Part shown: positions 18,631 through 26,209 of the stretch, one piece after another
Layout of the letters: every line of letters begins with the position of its first letter
How positions within the stretch are numbered: the first letter of the stretch is position 1
Source: Candidatus Nanopelagicus sp.
Lineage (GTDB): Bacteria > Actinomycetota > Actinomycetes > Nanopelagicales > Nanopelagicaceae
Reading direction: 5' to 3'
NCBI GenBank assembly: GCA_016462445.1
Contig: JAEMTE010000005.1
Coordinates: 1 to 64,000, forward strand
Length of the DNA: 64,000 nt
Notes under the pieces: generated by a model
What the model was told of the DNA's origin: nothing
Seen by the model: the letters and a program-made list of their open reading frames with translations, nothing else
Databases searched by the model: none
Program-made: the position numbers and the translations under genes

Positions 18631-18662
18631 AGGAGTGAGCCTAAGGGTGTAAGTTGTACTTT
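18631..18662. promoter_or_regulatory. Back-to-back leaderless promoters (methyltransferase / trkA)
   Basis: Minus strand: TAGGCT (18643-18638), seven bases, ATG at 18630. Plus strand: TAAGTT (18650-18655), seven bases, GTG at 18663. Only six bases separate the two -10 hexamers, so each promoter's upstream region lies inside the other gene. Confidence 0.6.
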
Positions 18663-19325
18663 GTGCACGTCGTAATTATGGGTTGTGGTCGCGTTGGTTC
18701 TACCTTGGCGGTAGATCTAGAAAAGGCTGGCCATACCGTTGCGGTAATAGACCAAAATCGTGAGGCATTTCGTAGATTAGGTGCAGATTTTAATGGTCGC
18801 ACCATTGCTGGCATGGGCTTTGATCGCGATATCTTGCTTGAGGCAGGCATTGAAAAGGCTGATGCCTTTGCCGCAGTTTCAAATGGAGATAACTCAAATA
18901 TTTTAGCTGCCAGAGTTGCTAGAGAGAATTTTAATGTTAAAAATGTAGTCGCCCGTATTTATGATCCAGGTAGAGCAGAGATCTACCAACGCCTTGGTAT
19001 TCCAACTGTGGCAACTGTGCTTTGGACAACCGATCAAATTATGCGCAGGCTTGCACCAGATGGCACAAAATCTGAGTGGCGTGATGCCACCGGGAGTGTG
19101 CAATTAATTGAGGTTCACCTTCACCAGGATTGGTTTGGCGAGGCGGTATCACTAATTGAAAAAAATACTGGTGCCAGAGTCGCCTTTATTACTCGTCTTG
19201 CCGAAGGAGTTCTGCCTGATGAGCACACTGTGCTGCAAGAGGGAGATCTTGTTCATATTCTGGCAAAGGAAAAAGATATTTCTGCAATTGAAAAATCATT
19301 GGCTAAACCCCCGGCAGGTGCTTAA
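18663..19325 (+). CDS. trkA: TrkA-family potassium uptake regulatory protein (first)
   Basis: Cytosolic nucleotide-binding subunit that gates a Trk/Ktr-type potassium channel. The RCK_N Rossmann domain starts with VVIMGCGRVGSTLAVDLEKAG and continues to about residue 125; an RCK_C ligand-binding domain follows (about 140-215) with GDLVHILAKEKDI. I prefer the GTG at 18663 (start VHVVIMGCGRVG) over the TTG at 18654, because of the -10 placement and the usual actinobacterial N-terminus. It is paired with a second trkA 3 bases downstream, as ceoB-ceoC in mycobacteria. No membrane channel subunit is nearby. Confidence 0.92.
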   Translation: MHVVIMGCGRVGSTLAVDLEKAGHTVAVIDQNREAFRRLGADFNGRTIAGMGFDRDILLEAGIEKADAFAAVSNGDNSNILAARVARENFNVKNVVARIYDPGRAEIYQRLGIPTVATVLWTTDQIMRRLAPDGTKSEWRDATGSVQLIEVHLHQDWFGEAVSLIEKNTGARVAFITRLAEGVLPDEHTVLQEGDLVHILAKEKDISAIEKSLAKPPAGA

Positions 19326-19328
19326 CAG

Positions 19329-19982
19329 ATGAGAATTGCAATTGCTGGTGCTGGAAATGTTGGTAGAGCTATTGCCAGAGAGCTATTAGCAAATGGCCAC
19401 AATGTTTTATTAATTGATAAAGATCCAAAGGCATTAAAGATGGACTCAGTTCCCAACGCTGAGTGGTTATTAGCAGATGCCTGTGAGATAACCGCGTTAG
19501 ATCAAGCAAAGTTAGATGGCTGCCAGGTATTAGTTGCAGCAACTGGTGATGACAAGGTTAATTTGGTTACCTCCCTACTTGGAAAGACTGAGTATGGAGT
19601 GCCACGGGTAGTAGCTCGAGTAAATCATCCAAAAAATGAGTGGATGTTTGACTCTGCCTGGGGAGTTGATGTTGCAGTATCTACGCCAAGAATTATCTCC
19701 GCCTTAGTTGAAGAGGCGGTAAGTGTTGGTGATGTGGTGAGATTGTTTTCATTCCGCAAGGGTGAGGCTAATTTAGTTGAGATCACCTTGCCAGATAATG
19801 CTGCCTGTTGTGGCAAAACTGTTAGCGAGGTGCAACTACCTATCAATGCATCTCTAGCTGCGATTGTGCGCGATGGCCATGTGATTACACCAAAGGATCA
19901 TGATGTATTTACAGCGGGAGATGAGCTGCTATTTGTAGCTTCAGCCGCTGCTGAAGAGCAATTAAAATCCTGTTTTATCTAA
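19329..19982 (+). CDS. trkA: TrkA-family potassium uptake regulatory protein (second)
   Basis: Second RCK subunit of the pair, 217 residues. The Rossmann nucleotide-binding motif is IAGAGNVGRAIARELLANG, followed by LLIDKDPKAL and the acidic end of strand 4 in ATGDDKVNLVTSLL; the RCK_C domain occupies about 135-217. Likely forms hetero- or homotetramers with the first TrkA to regulate potassium uptake in response to NAD(H), ATP or cyclic di-AMP; which ligand applies is unknown. Its stop codon shares four bases (CTAA) with the convergent DUF3159 gene. Confidence 0.92.
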   Translation: MRIAIAGAGNVGRAIARELLANGHNVLLIDKDPKALKMDSVPNAEWLLADACEITALDQAKLDGCQVLVAATGDDKVNLVTSLLGKTEYGVPRVVARVNHPKNEWMFDSAWGVDVAVSTPRIISALVEEAVSVGDVVRLFSFRKGEANLVEITLPDNAACCGKTVSEVQLPINASLAAIVRDGHVITPKDHDVFTAGDELLFVASAAAEEQLKSCFI

Positions 19983-20602
19983 TTAACTTTAGTAGTTGGT
20001 GTATTCCTTAGTATTTGCCAAGTTCCCCAAGCGGTTGCAATAAATAATGGGTAACCCATAATTAATCGAGCCGTACCTAGTGCATTAATATTTCCACTTT
20101 TATATAGCGGGTATTGAACAAGTAGTCGCGCAGTAAACATAGCTACCCAGAGCCAACCAGCCATTACATATGCTCTTACCCGGGCTGGATCTTTTCGCCA
20201 CATCAAGTTCTCACCTAAAATTGGTCCCAGCATAACTCCCAGAATTGGCCACTTAATTAGATTAGTAATTGTATATAACAGGCCATAGCCAGCATTAATA
20301 TAAAGACCAGGTAAATAAAAATCTGCCGCACTTCCACTTCGCTTGGAGATAAAGGCGCAAAAAGCTACCCCAACTAAACCGGAGAATGCGTGTTGAATAG
20401 TCTGCCGCTTTACCAGTCTTAGAACTGTTAAAACCACCGATAAGAAAACTGCTGAATAAATTGCTGGATTAATATCTTTACCAGATAAATTAAATACTAA
20501 TAAAAATACTAATGCTGGTAGGCCAGAATCAATTAAGCCACGTTTGCCACCGAGTGCTGATAAGACTTTATCTTTATCTTCACTATCGCTTTGCATACTC
20601 AT
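19979..20602 (-). CDS. DUF3159 membrane protein
   Basis: Conserved actinobacterial membrane protein of unknown function, 207 residues. About five or six hydrophobic helices run from GLPALVFLLVFNLS (about 28) to a last helix near 180; the family hallmark KRQTIQHAFSGLVGVAFCAF and the loop LMWRKDPARVRAYVMAGWLW are present. It is the last gene of a unit thioesterase-dut-DUF3159 whose members overlap by four bases each. The same neighbours occur in mycobacteria and Streptomyces. Signal at the N-terminus: a short polar stretch, no cleavable peptide. Confidence 0.9.
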   Translation of the reverse strand: MSMQSDSEDKDKVLSALGGKRGLIDSGLPALVFLLVFNLSGKDINPAIYSAVFLSVVLTVLRLVKRQTIQHAFSGLVGVAFCAFISKRSGSAADFYLPGLYINAGYGLLYTITNLIKWPILGVMLGPILGENLMWRKDPARVRAYVMAGWLWVAMFTARLLVQYPLYKSGNINALGTARLIMGYPLFIATAWGTWQILRNTPTTKVN

Positions 20603-21033
20603 GCCCCAGTTGATCCAAATCCACCAGTTGCTCGCTGCGATCCTGGTAACTGAGTAACCTCAACAAACTCTGCTCGCTCCACCTGCTGGATTACTAACTG
20701 CGCAATCCGATCTCCCTTTTTAAATGATACCGATTCAGTTAGATCATGATTAATTAAAATAACCTGCAGCTCTCCCCGAAAACCAGCATCTATTGTGCCT
20801 GGGGTATTGACCATAGAGATGCCATGTTTTATTGCTAGTCCAGATCTGGGATGAACTAATGCCACATATCCATTGGGCAACGCGATACTTATGCCAGTTG
20901 GTACTAACATCCGCTCCCCTGGTTTAATTGTGAAATCAATTCGAGTAGCAAGATCAGCCCCAGCATCTCCACCCTTTGCATACGAAGGCATCGGTACTGA
21001 TGAATCTAGCCGCTTAATTAATACCTCGGTCAT
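20599..21033 (-). CDS. dut: dUTP diphosphatase
   Basis: Hydrolyses dUTP to dUMP and pyrophosphate, keeping uracil out of DNA and feeding dTMP synthesis. All five trimeric-dUTPase motifs are visible: GGDAGADL (about 21), PRSGLAIKHG (about 62), the uridine-binding NTPGTIDAGFRGE (about 76), GDRIAQLVIQ (about 105) and the flexible C-terminal RATGGFGSTG. Length 144 is standard. It overlaps the upstream thioesterase and downstream DUF3159 genes by four bases each (ATGA type), so it is co-translated with them. Confidence 0.97.
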   Translation of the reverse strand: MTEVLIKRLDSSVPMPSYAKGGDAGADLATRIDFTIKPGERMLVPTGISIALPNGYVALVHPRSGLAIKHGISMVNTPGTIDAGFRGELQVILINHDLTESVSFKKGDRIAQLVIQQVERAEFVEVTQLPGSQRATGGFGSTGA

Positions 21034-21614
21034 GGGTTTATATCAAAGTCTGGATCAACAAAGGCCATTAGCTCTGGATGTGAGGTTAGATGATCCTTAT
21101 ATTGCTGAGTTAAATTCTTAATAAAGTGCTCCATTGGTACTGAAATAAATAGTGCAGCCGCCATCACTGCAATCTCACCAGTTGGTGAATCTAATCTTCC
21201 CACCGCTTGAGTGTAGATCTTCCTCCCTGATTGCCCAGTTATATGAGCATCAATATAAAGAGTTCGCCCCATTGGCACCGGCATTAAGAAATCAGTTTCA
21301 AGTCTGCCAGTAACTGCAGGAGTTCTAATTAGCCACATTAACTTACCTAATGCTTCATCAAAGGCAAGTGAGAGCAGTCCGCCGTGAGCAAGACCAGGTG
21401 CACCTTGATGATTTTCGGTAACGGTAAAATTACCAGTCAAATCTAAATTTTCGCCAGCAACAGCGGTGAAGTGCAGACCTGTTGGATGTAGATCACCACA
21501 ACCAAAGCAATGACCAAAGTGTGATGGAATTTTAGAACCAAGTACTGGTGCCTTAGCGTGACGTGTGGGCATTACCGCATCAGCAGGTGGTGTGGTGGAT
21601 GGGATGCGACTCAT
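21030..21614 (-). CDS. Hotdog-fold (PaaI-like) thioesterase
   Basis: Likely acyl-CoA thioesterase of the 4HBT/PaaI family, 194 residues. The hotdog core (about 40-150) has HCFGCGDLHPTGLHF, a family entry with two cysteines, the central-helix segment GAPGLAHGGLLSLAFDEALG and GRKIYTQAVGRL. The C-terminus is a longer helical tail. Start chosen at the ATG at 21614 because TACGCT ends six bases before it; a TTG at 21620 also exists. Substrate unknown. Leads the operon that contains dut. Confidence 0.85.
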   Translation of the reverse strand: MSRIPSTTPPADAVMPTRHAKAPVLGSKIPSHFGHCFGCGDLHPTGLHFTAVAGENLDLTGNFTVTENHQGAPGLAHGGLLSLAFDEALGKLMWLIRTPAVTGRLETDFLMPVPMGRTLYIDAHITGQSGRKIYTQAVGRLDSPTGEIAVMAAALFISVPMEHFIKNLTQQYKDHLTSHPELMAFVDPDFDINP

Positions 21615-21637
21615 TAGCAAAGCGTATCCTTATCCCT
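21615..21637. promoter_or_regulatory. Overlapping divergent leaderless promoters
   Basis: Minus strand: TACGCT (21626-21621), six bases, ATG at 21614. Plus strand: TATCCT (21625-21630), seven bases, ATG at 21638. The two -10 hexamers share two bases, so RNA polymerase could occupy only one at a time. Confidence 0.6.
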
Positions 21638-22087
21638 ATGGCAAGATCTAATTCCAAATCTGAGTTTGCCGAACGGATAAGTTGGCCATTTTGGCTATGG
21701 CTGCTATCACTTTTAATGACCGCTTCGATCTATTTAACAATATGGGCACCCTTTGGCAATAGGAGTGCGATCATTACTTCACTTATCACCAGCACAGCAT
21801 TTATATACTTCTCTCAAAAATCCAAGCTTGAGATAGTGGTTATAAATAACTGGCTCTATGTTGGCGAAGCAATGATCGAGAGAAAATATATAGGCCGGGT
21901 AAGTATTTTAAATCATGATAAATTTCTTCAAATTCGTGGGCCGCAGGCAGATCCTGCTTGCTTTAATGCAACTAGGTTTTGGGTTTCAACTGGAGTAATG
22001 GTTGAATTAAAAGATAGAAATGATCCAACTCCATATTGGTTAATCTCAAGCAGGCATGCCAGGGCGTTAGCAGCAGCCCTTAATTAG
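21638..22087 (+). CDS. DUF3093 membrane protein
   Basis: Conserved actinobacterial protein of unknown function, 149 residues. Two hydrophobic helices near the N-terminus (about 15-35 and 42-62) are followed by a soluble domain with IVVINNWLYVGEAMIERKYIG and the family end piece PYWLISSRHARALAAAL. I start it at 21638 (MARSNSKSE), seven bases after a TATCCT -10, rather than at earlier in-frame codons that would overlap the divergent thioesterase. The stop shares four bases (TTAG) with the convergent DUF4193 gene. Confidence 0.87.
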   Translation: MARSNSKSEFAERISWPFWLWLLSLLMTASIYLTIWAPFGNRSAIITSLITSTAFIYFSQKSKLEIVVINNWLYVGEAMIERKYIGRVSILNHDKFLQIRGPQADPACFNATRFWVSTGVMVELKDRNDPTPYWLISSRHARALAAALN

Positions 22088-22380
22088 TCGCAATCTTGGC
22101 AAACAGCTTTTAAGCCTTCACCACGTGCTTTTTGGTTAATGTGCTTAACTAAGAAACATTTACCACAGGTGAACTCATCCTCCTGCTTTGGTACAACCTT
22201 CACGCTTAACTCTTCGCCAGAAAGATCAGCACCTGGTAACTCTAAACTTTCAGCAGCCTCTGCCTCATCAATATCTACTTGGCCAGATTGGGCATCAGCA
22301 CGCTGCGCCTTTAACTCTTCAAGTGATTCCTCATGTAACTCTTCATCGGTTTTTCGGGGGGTGTCGTAATCAGTAGCCAT
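22084..22380 (-). CDS. DUF4193 zinc-ribbon-like protein
   Basis: Small acidic actinobacterial protein, 98 residues, function unknown. After an acidic first half rich in Glu and Asp comes a four-cysteine module: CGKCFLVKH and CQDCD at the very C-terminus, resembling a zinc ribbon. Start set at the ATG at 22380 because a strong Shine-Dalgarno (GAGGAGG, 22392-22386) sits five bases ahead. In mycobacteria the homologue (Rv2699c) has the same neighbours. The strong ribosome-binding site, rare in this window, suggests high expression. Confidence 0.9.
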   Translation of the reverse strand: MATDYDTPRKTDEELHEESLEELKAQRADAQSGQVDIDEAEAAESLELPGADLSGEELSVKVVPKQEDEFTCGKCFLVKHINQKARGEGLKAVCQDCD

Positions 22381-22392
22381 AACCACCTCCTC
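22381..22392 (-). promoter_or_regulatory. Strong Shine-Dalgarno of DUF4193 gene
   Basis: GAGGAGG on the minus strand followed by TGGTT and the ATG at 22380. It decides the start against the GTG at 22386 and contrasts with the many genes here that lack any ribosome-binding site. Confidence 0.7.
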
Positions 22393-22494
22393 TTAATAAG
22401 TAACAAATCTTTTCCCGGAGTATTAATTACCCCAACGGGCGGATAATCCCCTAAAAGCGATAGATGTACCTAATCAAGGGTAGGCGTGTCGGAA

Positions 22495-23196
22495 TTATTC
22501 CTTACCTAACTGATCAGTACGACGCTCAGCCTGCTCTTTGCGCCACTTTGCAATCGCGCCATGATTTCCAGAGAGTAAAACTTCTGGAACCTCTAAGCCT
22601 CGCCAAACAGCTGGCTTTGTGAAATTCGGATACTCAACTAATAGATCCTCACTACTTCCAATAATTGAGTGTGACTCCTCTTTTAATGACTCTGGATTTC
22701 CTAATACCCCAGGTAATAACCTTGCAGTTGCTTCAATAATTACCATTGCAGCTACCTCACCACCACCTAAAACATAATCACCAATAGAGATCTCATGTAC
22801 TTTAAAATTTGATTTACCTGCGTAGTACTGTCCAACCCGAGCATCAATTCCTTCATACCTGCCGCAGGCAAAGAGTAATTGCCTGCGATGGGCGAAATAA
22901 GATGCCATCTTTTGATCAAACTTTTTACCTGCAGGGGTTAAAATTATTAGATCAATCTGATCTGAATCACTACTAATTTGATCAATTGCATCCCCCCATG
23001 GAGCAGGTGACATAACCATGCCAGCACCGCCACCATATGGAGTGTCATCTACTGAATGGTGAACATCCTTTGTTTGATCTCGTAGATCATGGATATTTAT
23101 AGAGATTAATCCTTTTTCTATCGCTTTACCGAGCAGAGATAGCTTAAGTGGGGCTAAGTACTCTGGAAAGATTGAGATTAGATCAAAGCGCAACAT
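22495..23196 (-). CDS. trmD: tRNA (guanine37-N1)-methyltransferase
   Basis: Methylates G37 next to the anticodon of tRNAs reading CNN codons, preventing frameshifts; essential in bacteria. The trefoil-knot SAM site is visible: LFACGRYEGIDARVGQYY (about 108-125) and EISIGDYVLGGGEVAAMV (about 134-151). VDDTPYGGGAGMVM (about 48-61) and the C-terminal domain with PAVWRGLEVPEVLLSGNH are also typical. Length 233 is normal. Its start overlaps the end of rimM by 14 bases. It is last in the rplS-khpA-rimM-trmD unit. Confidence 0.97.
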   Translation of the reverse strand: MLRFDLISIFPEYLAPLKLSLLGKAIEKGLISINIHDLRDQTKDVHHSVDDTPYGGGAGMVMSPAPWGDAIDQISSDSDQIDLIILTPAGKKFDQKMASYFAHRRQLLFACGRYEGIDARVGQYYAGKSNFKVHEISIGDYVLGGGEVAAMVIIEATARLLPGVLGNPESLKEESHSIIGSSEDLLVEYPNFTKPAVWRGLEVPEVLLSGNHGAIAKWRKEQAERRTDQLGKE

Positions 23197-23683
23197 CTAG
23201 TAATCCTTCCGGTGGATCAATCACAATCCTCTTTTGATCTACATCAATTGAGACAATTATCTGCTTTACCATTGGCACTAACACCTCTTTGCCATCTTTA
23301 TCTACAGAAAGTAAATCCTGCCCAGGTAGTTTAACAATCTCACCCACCACCCCGATTAACTCACCAGATACTAGATAAACCTGTGAGCCAATTAATTGCT
23401 GGTAGTGATACTCACCCGGTGCTAGCGAATTAAAATCAACCTGCGCAGAGATTAATTGATCGCGCAGCTCCTCAATTTGATTGCGATCGGTAATACCGTC
23501 AAAGGTAAGAAGCAGTACTTGATTGTGCCAACGAGCTGATTTGATTATTAGTTGCTGACCATTATCGAGGGTTAATTTATTACCAACTGCAAATCTTAGA
23601 TCTGCATCATCGGTGCGAACCTCAATTGTTGCTTCACCTAAAACACCATGTGCGCGGCCGATGCGACCTACGACAAGTTGCAA
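23183..23683 (-). CDS. rimM: 16S rRNA processing protein
   Basis: Assembly factor for the head of the 30S subunit that binds ribosomal protein S19. The RimM N-domain begins VGRIGRAHGVLGEATIEVRTDD (split here: VGRIGRAHGVLGEATI then EVRTDD) and the PRC-barrel domain (about 95-166) contains GEYHYQQLIGSQVY and the end VLVPMVKQIIVSIDVDQKR. Length 166 is standard. Start is TTG. It lies two bases after khpA and overlaps trmD by 14 bases. Confidence 0.95.
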   Translation of the reverse strand: MQLVVGRIGRAHGVLGEATIEVRTDDADLRFAVGNKLTLDNGQQLIIKSARWHNQVLLLTFDGITDRNQIEELRDQLISAQVDFNSLAPGEYHYQQLIGSQVYLVSGELIGVVGEIVKLPGQDLLSVDKDGKEVLVPMVKQIIVSIDVDQKRIVIDPPEGLLDVAL

Positions 23684-23685
23684 AA

Positions 23686-23925
23686 TTATCGAACCTCGTC
23701 TGCCTCGATTAGATCAACCCGAACTGAGCGACCAGCGATTGCGCTGACCACAGTGCGAAGTGCTTTTGCAGTGCGACCATTGCGGCCAATTACCTTACCA
23801 ATATCCTCTGGGTGAACACGCACCTCTAAAGTTGTACCACCGCGAGAAGTTTTCTCAGTAATTACAACCTCTGCTGGGTTATCGACAATACCTTTTACTA
23901 AATGCTCTAGCGCTTCATCAATCAT
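23686..23925 (-). CDS. khpA: KH-domain RNA-binding protein
   Basis: Small RNA-binding protein of 79 residues made of one KH domain; the GxxG loop is in IGKVIGRNGRTAKALRTVV (about 44-62). KhpA partners with KhpB/Jag in other bacteria in cell-division and RNA control; a partner gene is not in this window. It lies between rplS and rimM with two-base spacers, the position it takes after rpsP in most genomes. The acidic C-terminus ends LIEADEVR. Confidence 0.95.
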   Translation of the reverse strand: MIDEALEHLVKGIVDNPAEVVITEKTSRGGTTLEVRVHPEDIGKVIGRNGRTAKALRTVVSAIAGRSVRVDLIEADEVR

Positions 23926-23927
23926 TA

Positions 23928-24479
23928 TTAACCTTTTGTTGGTGCGTCAGCTTTTGCCTCATCTGTGGCAACCGCTGTTACATCTTCTGAAATAACCTCA
24001 GGGTTAGCAAGGCTAGCCTCAGCAACCTCTGCTACTACCTCTTCAACTGTTGGCGCTTGACCAACCTCAGGAACAGAAACCTTGGCAGTTGCAATTGGTG
24101 CTTCATACGCTGGCTCATTAATAATTTCACCATCAGCGCCACGACGCTCTTTAATCTTTGTTGCCTTACCAGTTAATTTACGTAGGTAGTAAAGCTTTGC
24201 GCGCCGAGCAGAGCCGTGACGAACAATCTCAATCTTTTCAATTACTGGTGTGTGCACTGGGAAGGTTCGCTCAACACCAACACCGTATGAAATTTTACGA
24301 ATAGTAAATGACTCACGAATTCCAGAACCAGAGCGGGCAATTACCACACCTTGGAAAACCTGAATACGACTCTTGCTGCCTTCAATAACTCGAACATGGA
24401 CCTTTAACTCATCGCCAGAACGAAATGATGGGATGTCCTTACGAAGTGAGGCGGCATCAACAGCATCTAATACGTTCAT
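23928..24479 (-). CDS. rplS: 50S ribosomal protein L19 with acidic C-terminal extension
   Basis: L19 sits at the 30S-50S interface. The canonical domain occupies residues 1 to about 112, with [41 protein letters not shown] and [18 protein letters not shown] further ~70 residues rich in Glu, Ala and Val follow, which is unusual; L19 is normally about 115 residues. The start is the ATG at 24479 ([10 protein letters not shown]), preceded by AGGA; an in-frame codon at 24512 is upstream of the ribosome-binding site and rejected. First gene of its operon here, whereas it is usually last after trmD. Confidence 0.95.
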   Translation of the reverse strand: MNVLDAVDAASLRKDIPSFRSGDELKVHVRVIEGSKSRIQVFQGVVIARSGSGIRESFTIRKISYGVGVERTFPVHTPVIEKIEIVRHGSARRAKLYYLRKLTGKATKIKERRGADGEIINEPAYEAPIATAKVSVPEVGQAPTVEEVVAEVAEASLANPEVISEDVTAVATDEAKADAPTKG

Positions 24480-24536
24480 GTTTTGTCCTAATCGTTTAAA
24501 TTTTATAGTCAATCAATTATTTTGAATGAAGACCGT

Positions 24537-24566
24537 ATCTTGCCACAGCAGGGGGTGTTAGATCAA
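24537..24566 (-). promoter_or_regulatory. rplS operon promoter
   Basis: On the minus strand TTGATC (24566-24561), an 18-base spacer and CAAGAT (24542-24537). This predicts a 5' leader of about 50 bases before the ATG at 24479, with AGGA as ribosome-binding site. A near-identical -10 context (GGCAAGATACGG) precedes the parC start at 29517. Confidence 0.5.
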
Positions 24567-24573
24567 TTTGAGT

Positions 24574-25332
24574 TCAGATTAAGGGCAAAAGCGCAGCGTG
24601 TAAGGCAGGACCGGCACAAATGACTAGTTCGCTATTTGGGGCTCCTCCACCTCGACCAGAAATAATCGCACCCGCCTCAGTTGCAACCAAACCGCCAGCT
24701 GCATGATCCCACTCCTTAAGTGAGGCTTCAAAGTAACCATCAATTGCCCCCATTGCGACATAGCAAAGATCAACCGCTGCTGCGCCATTTCTTCGCAAGT
24801 CACGAATTTTTGGAAGCAAATTAGCCATTGTCTCCCCTTGCGTAACTCTTAAATTTAAATCATATGCAAAGCCAGTTGCAAGTAATGCTTTATCTAAAGT
24901 AATTGGATCATTGCACTTAATTTTATCTCCGTTATATGTAGCACCCCCACCGCGAGTGGCAGACCAAAATCCATTAATACTTGGTGCATAAACCACACCA
25001 ACTAATACGCCATCTTTATCTTTAGCTGCAATTGAAACATTCCAGCCTGGTAATCCATAGAGATAATTTACGGTGCCATCTAATGGATCGATCACCCAGG
25101 TAACTCCAGAGCTACTAGCCTTAGCTGAACCCTCCTCTGCAATAATTCCATCATCACCGCGTGCTGCTAATAATTGTTTAACTATTAACTCCTCTGCCTG
25201 TTGATCCATCTGAGTTGCAAAATCAACCGCTGAACTTTTCTCAGTAAAGGTAAAGGTGGCAGGACGCTTCATTAAATGTGCTCCAGCCGATCTTGCTACC
25301 GATTCGGCTAGCTTTAATAGTTCTGCGCTCAC
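24574..25332 (-). CDS. suhB: Inositol monophosphatase family protein
   Basis: Mg-dependent phosphatase, probably hydrolysing inositol-1-phosphate to myo-inositol, which would feed phosphatidylinositol and mannoside synthesis together with pimB'. Metal-site motifs are complete: the Glu pair of IIAEEGSA (about 62), WVIDPLDGTVNYLYGLP (about 78-94) and the C-terminal EWDHAAGGLVATEAGA (about 203-218). Length 252 is normal. The start is GTG. It diverges from sepH over 82 bases. Confidence 0.92.
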   Translation of the reverse strand: MSAELLKLAESVARSAGAHLMKRPATFTFTEKSSAVDFATQMDQQAEELIVKQLLAARGDDGIIAEEGSAKASSSGVTWVIDPLDGTVNYLYGLPGWNVSIAAKDKDGVLVGVVYAPSINGFWSATRGGGATYNGDKIKCNDPITLDKALLATGFAYDLNLRVTQGETMANLLPKIRDLRRNGAAAVDLCYVAMGAIDGYFEASLKEWDHAAGGLVATEAGAIISGRGGGAPNSELVICAGPALHAALLPLI

Positions 25333-25414
25333 CAGGTTATCTAAGCATGAAAAGTGAAGGGTGATTTGTGTGTGGCAGGTTTATCTCACCTTGCAGTTAT
25401 GGCAATCTACTCTC

Positions 25415-26209
25415 ATGAGTGAACCAACTGATCTAAGGCTAACTGGGCGATCTGGCGATGGCAGTGAGCTTGAGTTGGTAGATCAAGATGGTAATCAATA
25501 CAACCTAAGAATTAGTGACACGCTGCGCGCCAACGTTAATCAACCAAGGCTATCTGCAGTTATCAATGTTGATGAGGTCATAACTACAACTGTTAAAGAG
25601 GTCCAAGCTAGATTGCGCAGCGGAGAAACAATTGATTCAATCTCGCGCACCACAGATTGGTCAATTGAGAAGATTGAAAATTATGCTGGACCTATTTTGC
25701 AAGAGCGTGCTTTTATTATCTCTCAAGCACTAGTTACTCAAATTCGCCGCGAACCACATGCGCCATATCTTGAGACCGCTGTTGCTAATCAATTATCACC
25801 ACGTGGTGTTGATATGAACACCATAGAGTGGAACACATTCCGCTTACCTAATGGTGATTGGAATTTAATTCTCTACTACCCAATTCGTGATGGTGCACCG
25901 AGTGAAATAAAGGGTGAGGCGGTTTGGCTATTTAATTTAGGCAGGCGTGCACTTACTGCTTATGATGATGGTGCTCGCTGGATTGGTGGCGAGGTAAAGG
26001 TTAAACAACCTGTGCAAACTTATGGCAGCATCCCGCAAACTGAAGCACCTAGACTTGTTTCAATTAAAGAAAATGTCGCACCATACGCACCAACTCCACT
26101 TGCTGCAGTTGAAGAGATAGATCAAGAGGCAAAACGAGATGGTGTAACTAGGAGAATAAAAATTCCATCTTGGGATGACATTATGTTTGGCAAAAAGGAT
26201 GAGGACTAA
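25415..26209 (+). CDS. sepH: Septation protein SepH
   Basis: Actinobacterial cell-division factor that stimulates FtsZ filament assembly. The N-terminal DUF3071 domain (about 1-175) starts with LRLTGRSGDGSELELVDQDG and has the helix-turn-helix-like part LRSGETIDSISRTTDWSIEK. A variable linker and a conserved C-terminal tail RIKIPSWDDIMFGKK, implicated in partner binding in the family, complete it. At 264 residues it is shorter than Streptomyces SepH, mainly in the linker. I chose the ATG at 25415 (MSEPTDLRL), six bases after CAATCT; upstream in-frame starts add an unconserved stretch. Stops overlap the convergent phosphatase by four bases. Confidence 0.9.
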   Translation: MSEPTDLRLTGRSGDGSELELVDQDGNQYNLRISDTLRANVNQPRLSAVINVDEVITTTVKEVQARLRSGETIDSISRTTDWSIEKIENYAGPILQERAFIISQALVTQIRREPHAPYLETAVANQLSPRGVDMNTIEWNTFRLPNGDWNLILYYPIRDGAPSEIKGEAVWLFNLGRRALTAYDDGARWIGGEVKVKQPVQTYGSIPQTEAPRLVSIKENVAPYAPTPLAAVEEIDQEAKRDGVTRRIKIPSWDDIMFGKKDED

